Source of the DNA: Leifsonia xyli | GTDB taxonomy: Bacteria; Actinomycetota; Actinomycetes; Actinomycetales; Microbacteriaceae | Direction of reading: 5' to 3' | NCBI GenBank assembly: GCA_003243275.1 | Contig: QFQR01000019.1 | Span: 1 to 10,626, forward strand | DNA: 10,626 nucleotides | In this document: positions 1 through 4,993 of the stretch, in pieces | Position numbering within the stretch: position 1 is the first letter of the stretch | How the letters are laid out: each line of letters opens with the position of its first letter | Position numbers and translations under genes: made by a program | The notes under the pieces: generated by a model | The model's database searches: none | Told to the model about the DNA's origin: nothing | The model's input: only the letters and a program-made list of their open reading frames with translations

Positions 1-449
1 TCGCTCCAAGATGGCCTGAACAACCCCTTGGAATCACGAGTGCCCCAGTCGCTCAACCCTTTCGGGACGGGCTCTCAGAAACAGCGCAGAGCCGACAAGC
101 AACGCTCGGAGTTCGCCGCGAAGGCCATGCAGAGATCGATCGGCGCGGTCAAAGCGAAGGCCACCTACATTGCACCTGACAGACTCTGGGAGGACGGCCT
201 CATCGAGTTGTTCAACGCTACGCTCCGCGACGAACTTCTCGTCTTTAAGATATTCAATACGTTGGCAGAAGCGACCATCGTCATCGAAATATTGTGACGC
301 CGCTTCAATACGCTGCGCCCACTTGGCTCAATCGGATACAAACCGCCCGCGCCGGAGGTCTTAATCCCCGCCATGGTTGCATGGGGGCGGCTGCACTACC
401 CGGACCAACTATGCCTCCTCGCTAGCGTCGAAGCCAACAGTTCACGAAC
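1..449 (+). pseudogene. Decayed C-terminal part of an IS3-family transposase (OrfB)
   Basis: Frame 1 reads through the last part of an IS3-family DDE transposase core. Visible pieces are RADKQRSEF (residues encoded from about position 88, equivalent to the usual RSDNGPEF with the second catalytic Asp), AKATYIAP, WEDGLIELFNATLRDELL (equivalent to WENGYxESFNxRLRDELL, which carries the catalytic Glu) and, from about 298, RRFNTLRPLGSIGYKPPAP, the typical C-terminal signature. The frame is broken by TGA at 295-297, exactly where homologues usually have Trp before RRHYNT. Past about 370 the likely C-terminal end (SLASKPTVH, near 420-446) is in frame 2, so a second frameshift is present. The N-terminal half, including the first catalytic Asp, and OrfA are not in the window. 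No terminal inverted repeat or target duplication was recognised. It cannot be active as it stands. Subgroup assignment (perhaps IS407-like) is a guess. Confidence 0.8.
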
Positions 450-840
450 AATCACCCTGGACCAACCTGCTGGCACGGATCATGAGGACGAGCTCTATTC
501 GGGCTCCTGCGAGAATGCCCTCGGCACGATCAAGGGCACGCTGGCCGGTATGTGGCCGCCGAGCTCGCAACCGGAAGCCGTTCGGAGAACCTGAACAATA
601 CGCCCATCAGCCGAAGCCGAGCCGACTGCCGCCAGAACCCTTGGCCCGGCTCGGAGTGAACACTGTCATCCGCTGGCAGGAAATGCGCGGGCCGCGAAGG
701 CGGAGACAAGAGGAGAAGCTCCTAGGCAGCGCCTCGCTCCGGGCATACTCATACTCGGGAGGCCTTCATCTCTCGCGCCGACCAGCAGCTCTCCTTGCAA
801 GCTGAGCCCGGATGCGTTGCCTATGCCGTATTTGGAACGC
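450..840. other. Intergenic stretch between IS debris and purU with no recognised gene
   Basis: Short open frames cross this stretch on the + strand (for example to 594 and to 805), but none resembles a protein I know and none has a convincing ribosome-binding site. A fragment reading SCENALGTIKGTLAG (about 502-546, frame 1) vaguely resembles the YDNALAESxxG motif of other IS3-type transposases, so part of it may be further mobile-element debris; this is weak. The region lies downstream of purU, where the operon transcript should end, but I see no stem-loop followed by a T-run on the minus strand. Confidence 0.5.
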
Positions 841-1698
841 CTATTTCCCGAAGATGACCGTCCTACTGCCGCTGAGCATCACCCGCCGTTCGAGATGGAG
901 TTTGACGGCGCGGGCGAGCACGCGCGATTCGATATCGCGGCCGATCGCAACGAGATCCTCGGCGGTATCTGCGTGGCTGACCCGGGCGACATCCTGCTCA
1001 ATGATCGGACCTTCATCGAGGTCGCCGGTGACATAGTGGGCGGTAGCGCCGATCTGTTTGACCCCACGCTCGTACGCCTGATGATAGGGCTTGGCTCCCT
1101 TGAAGGCAGGCAGGAACGAGTGATGGATGTTGATGACGCGGCCAGAGAGCTTGCGTGAGAGGTCGTCGGACAGAACCTGCATGTAACGGGCGAGAATGAC
1201 GGCCTCGGCACCAGTCTCGTCGAGGAGCGCCAGCAGGGCGGCCTCTTGCGCCGGTTTGGTCGCCGGCGTGATCGGCAGATGGACAAAGCGGATGCCCGCC
1301 GCCTCGGCGATCGTGCGGGCCTCTTCGTGGTTCGAGACGATGGCGGTTACCTCGGCCTGCAGCCAGCCAACGCGGATCTGGTACAGCAGATGCAGAAGCG
1401 CATGGTCGAACTTCGAGACCATAGCGACGATGCACGGTCGGTGGGAAGCGTCGGCAATCCGGAACTCGAGACCGAACCGCGCGACGGCCGGACCAAGCGC
1501 CTGTTCCACCGCCTGCCCGGTCAGACGGGCTGGCCCGACAAAGGCGACACGCAGGAAAAAGCGATCTGTACCCCGGTCCCAGTGCTGGTTCGTTTCTATG
1601 ATGTTGCCATCGAGCTCGGCGATGGTAGTGCCGACGGCGGCGATGATTCCCGGCAGGGGAGCACTGGTGAGCGTGAGGATGAAGGAGCTATCCGACAT
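841..1698 (-). CDS. purU: Formyltetrahydrofolate deformylase
   Basis: PurU hydrolyses 10-formyl-THF to formate and THF in the cytoplasm, regenerating free folate and disposing of surplus C1 units. With ATG at 1698 the protein has 285 residues, the usual family size. Residues 1 to about 80 form an ACT-type regulatory domain (opening MSDSSFILTLTSAPLPGIIA). The formyltransferase-fold domain follows, with VINIHHSFLPAFKGAKPYHQ and ATAHYVTGDLDEGPIIEQD. In this numbering the catalytic triad of the family corresponds to Asn190, His192 and Asp228, all present. A GTG at 1707 is in frame but lies inside the natural sdaA tail, so ATG is preferred; the upstream GGGG is only a weak Shine-Dalgarno. It is the last gene of the operon. 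In Pseudomonas purU also accompanies soxBDAG, where it drains the folate C1 units produced by sarcosine oxidation. Assignment is secure. Confidence 0.95.
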   Translation of the reverse strand: MSDSSFILTLTSAPLPGIIAAVGTTIAELDGNIIETNQHWDRGTDRFFLRVAFVGPARLTGQAVEQALGPAVARFGLEFRIADASHRPCIVAMVSKFDHALLHLLYQIRVGWLQAEVTAIVSNHEEARTIAEAAGIRFVHLPITPATKPAQEAALLALLDETGAEAVILARYMQVLSDDLSRKLSGRVINIHHSFLPAFKGAKPYHQAYERGVKQIGATAHYVTGDLDEGPIIEQDVARVSHADTAEDLVAIGRDIESRVLARAVKLHLERRVMLSGSRTVIFGK

Positions 1699-1700
1699 GT

Positions 1701-1823
1701 TCAGCACCCCGGCAAGTTGACGGCGAGACCACCGGTCGAAGTCTCTTTGTACTTCACGCTCATATCGAGGCCGGTCTGGCGCATGGTCTCAATACAGGCG
1801 TCGAGGGGGACGACATGGATGCC
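1701..1823 (-). other. sdaA: Out-of-frame C-terminal coding segment of sdaA
   Basis: Read in the frame +1 to the upstream sdaA frame, this segment encodes about 40 residues: GIHVVPLDACIETM, RQTGLDMSVKYKETS and TGGLAVNLPGC, then TGA at 1701-1703. This is the conserved end of iron-sulfur L-serine dehydratases, including the (K/D)MxxKYxETSxGGLA block and a terminal cysteine. The stop lies 2 nt before the purU ATG, the spacing expected of a natural operon junction. Nothing else in the segment is damaged, so the frameshift is either very recent or a sequencing error. As annotated in a single frame, these residues would not be made. Confidence 0.9.
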
Positions 1824-3090
1824 CACGCAGCGCGAGCGAGGCGGCGGCGACGGCCTTGATGGCGCCGAGCCCGTTGCGCTCGATGCACGGTACCTGCACG
1901 AGGCCGCGCGCCGGGTCGCAGGTCATGCCGAGATGATGTTCGAGCGCGATCTCGGCGGCGTTCTCGATTTGCGCATTAGAGCCACCCAGCGCGGCACAGA
2001 GGCCGGCAGCCGCCATCGCGGCGGCGGAACCAACTTCTCCCTGACAGCCCACCTCGGCGCCGGAGATCGAGGCATTGGTCTTGATGATTCCGCCAACGGC
2101 GGCGGCGGTCAGCAGGAAGTCGCGGATGCCTTCGTGAGAGGCGCCGACGCAATGGTCGCGGTAGTAGCGGATCACCGCGGGCACGACGCCGGCGGCGCCG
2201 TTGGTCGGCGCGGTCACGACACGGCCGCCCGCAGCATTCTCCTCGTTCACCGCCATCGCGTAGACCGACAGCCAGTCATTGACGGTATGCGGCTGGACGG
2301 CATTGCTGCCGCGCTCGGCAAGCAGCGCCTGATGGATGGCGCGGGCGCGGCGGCGGACCTTGAGGCCGCCGGGCAGCGTGCCGTCAGTGGCGAGGCCGCG
2401 GTCGATGCAAGCGTCCATCACCACCCATAGGCGGTCGAGATCCGTATCGAGCGTATCATGGCCGCCGGCCACCTCATTTGCCCGCTTCATGGCGGCAATG
2501 CCCAGGCCGGAAGCCTCGCCCATGCTCAGCATCTCGGCTGCGGAGGCGAAGGGATAGGGGCGCGTGACCCCGGCGTCACCTCCCTTCAGGCTTGTATTCC
2601 CGAGCTCGCCCTCGGTCAGGACGAAGCCGCCGCCGATCGAATAGTAGGTCTCGGCGAGGTGGAGGTTGCCGGCGGCGTCGAAGCTGCGCAGGGCCATGCC
2701 GTTGGCATGGCCCGGCAATGCTGGGCCGTAATCGAAGACGACGTCCTTGTCGGGATCGAAGGCGAGCGGGCCGACACCGGGGATGTCGATCTGCCCGACG
2801 CTCCTGAGGGCGGCCTCGCGACGCTCGGCCTCCTCAGGATCGAGCGTCTCGGGACGGAAGCCGAGAAGTCCGAGGATGACGGCGCGGTCGGTGGCGTGGC
2901 CCTTGCCGGTGAAGGCGAGGCTGCCGTGCAGCGATGCCTCGATCCGGGCGGGAGCTTTGGTGCCGGGCGCACGGTCGCGGCCCTCGCGCAGAGCATCGAG
3001 GAAGCGGGCTGCGGCGAGCATCGGCCCCATCGTATGCGAGCTCGAAGGGCCGACGCCGATCTTGAAGATGTCGAACACGCTCAGGAACAT
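1789..3090 (-). CDS. sdaA: L-serine dehydratase (iron-sulfur type), frameshifted near the 3' end
   Basis: The enzyme deaminates L-serine to pyruvate and ammonia using a [4Fe-4S] cluster and no PLP. The start MFLSVFDIFKIGVGPSSSHT is the classic N-terminus of the single-chain family. The beta domain (about residues 1-150) is followed by the alpha domain, which carries three cluster cysteines: Cys349 in GAEVGCQGEVGS, Cys391 in GMTCDP and Cys402 in QVPCIERNG. Their spacing (42 and 11) matches the family. The frame leaves homology after ALRG (residue 423) and ends with a spurious HPCRPPRRLY at TGA 1789-1791, 433 residues in total. Skipping one base around 1819-1826 restores the conserved tail to a stop at 1701, giving about 462 residues, close to normal length. 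The truncated product lacks the tail cysteine that in the Legionella enzyme enters the active site. The gene starts 79 nt after glyA with a poor Shine-Dalgarno (CGAGAG). The product uses the serine made by GlyA. Confidence 0.93.
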   Translation of the reverse strand: MFLSVFDIFKIGVGPSSSHTMGPMLAAARFLDALREGRDRAPGTKAPARIEASLHGSLAFTGKGHATDRAVILGLLGFRPETLDPEEAERREAALRSVGQIDIPGVGPLAFDPDKDVVFDYGPALPGHANGMALRSFDAAGNLHLAETYYSIGGGFVLTEGELGNTSLKGGDAGVTRPYPFASAAEMLSMGEASGLGIAAMKRANEVAGGHDTLDTDLDRLWVVMDACIDRGLATDGTLPGGLKVRRRARAIHQALLAERGSNAVQPHTVNDWLSVYAMAVNEENAAGGRVVTAPTNGAAGVVPAVIRYYRDHCVGASHEGIRDFLLTAAAVGGIIKTNASISGAEVGCQGEVGSAAAMAAAGLCAALGGSNAQIENAAEIALEHHLGMTCDPARGLVQVPCIERNGLGAIKAVAAASLALRGHPCRPPRRLY

Positions 3091-3169
3091 CGGGCTCTCG
3101 AAGGGCGCGGAGGGGCAGAAGCGGCGTGCATGCCGCTCCCTGGAGGCTATGGCGATAAACGGAGCCTCA
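3091..3169 (-). other. glyA-sdaA intercistronic gap with a small hairpin
   Basis: This is the only sizeable gap in an otherwise tightly packed operon. It contains a perfect 6-bp inverted repeat, AGCGGC (3120-3125) and GCCGCT (3132-3137), around a 6-nt loop, extendable by G-U and G-C pairs. No T-run follows on the minus strand, so it is not a typical intrinsic terminator. It may be an mRNA processing or stability element, or simply chance in GC-rich DNA. I see no coding sequence in it. Confidence 0.4.
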
Positions 3170-4438
3170 TCAGTCGACGTAGATCGGATGGGCCGCGCAG
3201 AGCCGGCCGACCTCGATCAGCACCGCGGCCTCCACGGCCGCGTCGCCTTCGGGACCGGCGGCGGCGAGCGCGTCCACGACCTTGAGGGTGAGTTCGCCGA
3301 TGCGCTTGAACTCGCTCTCCCCGAAACCGCGTGTGGTGCCGGCGGAGGTGCCGAGCCGCACGCCGGAGGTGACGAACGGCTTCTCCGGATCGAAGGGAAT
3401 GGCGTTCTTGTTGCAGGTGAGGCCTGCGCGCTCAAGCGCCCGCTCGGCATTGCGACCCTTCACACCTTTCGGACGGAGGTCGACCAGCACCATGTGAGAG
3501 TCGGTGCCGCCGGAGACGATGTCGAGCCCGCCCGCCTTCAGCGTCGCGGCCAGTGTCCGAGCGTTGGCGATGACGCGATAGGCGTAGTCGCGGAAGGACG
3601 GCTGCAGCGCCTCGCCGAAGGCCACCGCCTTGGCGGCGATGACATGCATCAGCGGGCCGCCCTGGTTGCCCGGAAAGACGGCGGAGTTGAGCTTCTTCGC
3701 CAGCGCCTCGTCATTCGTCAGGATCAGGCCGCCGCGCGGGCCGCGCAGAGTCTTGTGCGTGGTCGAGGTCGTGACATGCGCATGCGGCACCGGGTTGGGA
3801 TAGAGGCCCGCAGCGATCAGCCCGGCATAATGGGCCATATCGACCATCAGGAAGGCGCCGACCTCGTCGGCGATGGCCCGGAAACCGGCGAAATCGATCT
3901 GACGCGGATAGGCCGAAGCGCCGGCGACAATGAGCTTCGGTCGGGTTTCGAGCGCGCGGGCGCGGACGGCCTCCATATCGATCAGTTGGTCGGCCTCGCG
4001 GACCTGATAGTCGACGACGTCGAACCATTTGCCGGACATGGTGACCGGCGAGCCATGGGTCAGGTGGCCGCCATGGGCGAGCGACATGCCCATGATCCGG
4101 TCTCCCGGCTGCAGTAAGGCGAGGAACACGGCCTGGTTGGCCTGGGCGCCGGAATGCGGCTGGACATTGGCGAAGGCCGCGCCGAAGAGCTGCTTGACGC
4201 GATCCAGCGCCAGGGTTTCGACCTCGTCGACATATTCGCAGCCGCCGTAATAGCGCTTTCCGGGATAGCCCTCGGCATATTTGTTGGTCAGGATGGAGCC
4301 CTGCGCGATCAGCACGTCGCGGGAGACGATGTTCTCCGATGCGATCAGTTCGATCTGGCTCTGCTGGCGGCCGAGCTCGCGGCCGATGGCTGCGGCGACA
4401 GCTGCGTCGGAGAGGCGGGAGGCGGCGATATCGAGCAT
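3170..4438 (-). CDS. glyA: Serine hydroxymethyltransferase
   Basis: GlyA is a cytoplasmic PLP enzyme that interconverts glycine plus 5,10-methylene-THF with serine plus THF. With ATG at 4438 it has 422 residues, as usual for the family. Landmarks are QIELIASENIVS and LTNKYAEGYPGKRYYGGCEYVD near the N-terminus, AHGGHLTHG, VDMAHYAGLIAAG with Asp200 (PLP ring nitrogen), and TTSTTHKTLRGPRGG with Lys229, the Schiff-base lysine; both positions coincide with E. coli GlyA numbering. A TTG at 4459 is also in frame, but it lies inside the soxG stop region, whereas the ATG has AGAGGA six bases upstream. It follows soxG by 17 nt. Here it should run in the serine-forming direction, consuming both products of sarcosine oxidase. 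It is probably a pathway-dedicated copy beside a housekeeping glyA elsewhere (inference). Confidence 0.97.
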   Translation of the reverse strand: MLDIAASRLSDAAVAAAIGRELGRQQSQIELIASENIVSRDVLIAQGSILTNKYAEGYPGKRYYGGCEYVDEVETLALDRVKQLFGAAFANVQPHSGAQANQAVFLALLQPGDRIMGMSLAHGGHLTHGSPVTMSGKWFDVVDYQVREADQLIDMEAVRARALETRPKLIVAGASAYPRQIDFAGFRAIADEVGAFLMVDMAHYAGLIAAGLYPNPVPHAHVTTSTTHKTLRGPRGGLILTNDEALAKKLNSAVFPGNQGGPLMHVIAAKAVAFGEALQPSFRDYAYRVIANARTLAATLKAGGLDIVSGGTDSHMVLVDLRPKGVKGRNAERALERAGLTCNKNAIPFDPEKPFVTSGVRLGTSAGTTRGFGESEFKRIGELTLKVVDALAAAGPEGDAAVEAAVLIEVGRLCAAHPIYVD

Positions 4439-4444
4439 GGCGGT

Positions 4445-4450
4445 TCCTCT
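4445..4450 (-). promoter_or_regulatory. Ribosome-binding site of glyA
   Basis: AGAGGA on the minus strand lies six bases before the ATG at 4438 and decides the start against the in-frame TTG at 4459. Confidence 0.75.
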
Positions 4451-4455
4451 GATGT

Positions 4456-4980
4456 TCAAAGGCCGGCGGCGAGTTCGCGGGCGGCGATGTCGAGAAGGGC
4501 TCGGATATGGGGCGCGAAGGAGCGCCAGACCGTCAGGTGGAGGCGATCCTCGGCCTCGCGGGTCAGCACCACCTGCACGGTGTCGAAGAGCGTGCGGCAG
4601 CCGGAGCCGACCGCGAGCTTCGCAAGGTCGCGCGGGCAGCCGGTGGCGAGCAGGTCGAGGACGGCGGGGCCGGAGAGCGCGAGGGTGATCTCGCGATCCG
4701 AGACCTCGACGGCGCTGAGCGGCAGGCGGGCCTCAAGACCGGAGAAGGTCGCCGTAAGGGCAGGCGTCTGCGTCTCGGGTGCCTCGATGAGCCATTCGCC
4801 GGGGCCAAGGCACAGTGCGGTGCGTCCGTCGGCAGCGGCGCGCACGCCGATCTTCGACGAGAGTTCGAGGCCAAGCCCCGCGCTAACGGCGGCAGGGTCG
4901 GCCGTGCGAAGCGAGAACCGGGTGCTCGGCGGCAGTTCAGAGATCGTCACCGGAGCGAAGGGGGCGGTCATGACGGTCAT
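4456..4980 (-). CDS. soxG: Sarcosine oxidase, gamma subunit
   Basis: This is the small gamma subunit of heterotetrameric sarcosine oxidase, 174 residues, cytoplasmic. It has no flavin of its own; it has a fold related to the T-protein and helps assemble the complex and its folate side. Family-like segments are GPGEWLIEAPE (about residues 80-90), VEVSDREITLALSGPAVLDL, the LATGCPRDL stretch, and GCRTLFDTVQVVLTR. The start ATG at 4980 is supported by GAGAGGA at 4993-4987, six bases upstream and overlapping the soxA stop codon, so translation of the two is probably coupled. The same frame stays open upstream through soxA, but only because of GC-rich codon bias. A second ATG three codons in is possible but less well placed. 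The subunit is the least conserved of the four; identification rests on both sequence and position. Confidence 0.93.
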   Translation of the reverse strand: MTVMTAPFAPVTISELPPSTRFSLRTADPAAVSAGLGLELSSKIGVRAAADGRTALCLGPGEWLIEAPETQTPALTATFSGLEARLPLSAVEVSDREITLALSGPAVLDLLATGCPRDLAKLAVGSGCRTLFDTVQVVLTREAEDRLHLTVWRSFAPHIRALLDIAARELAAGL

Positions 4981-4986
4981 GGCATT

Positions 4987-4993
4987 TCCTCTC
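4987..4993 (-). promoter_or_regulatory. Ribosome-binding site of soxG, overlapping the soxA stop
   Basis: GAGAGGA on the minus strand shares bases with the soxA TGA (4994-4992) and lies six bases before the soxG ATG. This suggests terminating ribosomes re-initiate on soxG. Confidence 0.75.

Noticed and set aside
784..806. Stem-loop CAGCT (786-790) with AGCTG (800-804) as a terminator after purU
   Set aside because: The stem is only 5 bp with a 9-nt loop and there is no T-run on the minus strand.
1696..1707. GTG at 1707 as the purU start
   Set aside because: It would overlap the natural sdaA stop and adds only three residues; ATG at 1698 fits the family N-terminus. I cannot fully exclude it.
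1815..1830. Programmed ribosomal frameshifting to explain the sdaA break
   Set aside because: I see no slippery heptamer, stop-codon shift site or stimulating Shine-Dalgarno/pseudoknot at the break, and the family is not known to use recoding. A plain indel is simpler.
1246..4117. Long + strand open frames opposite purU, sdaA and glyA (1246-2430, 2458-3285, 2747-4117)
   Set aside because: No recognisable domains, no ribosome-binding sites, and they are antisense to clearly conserved genes.
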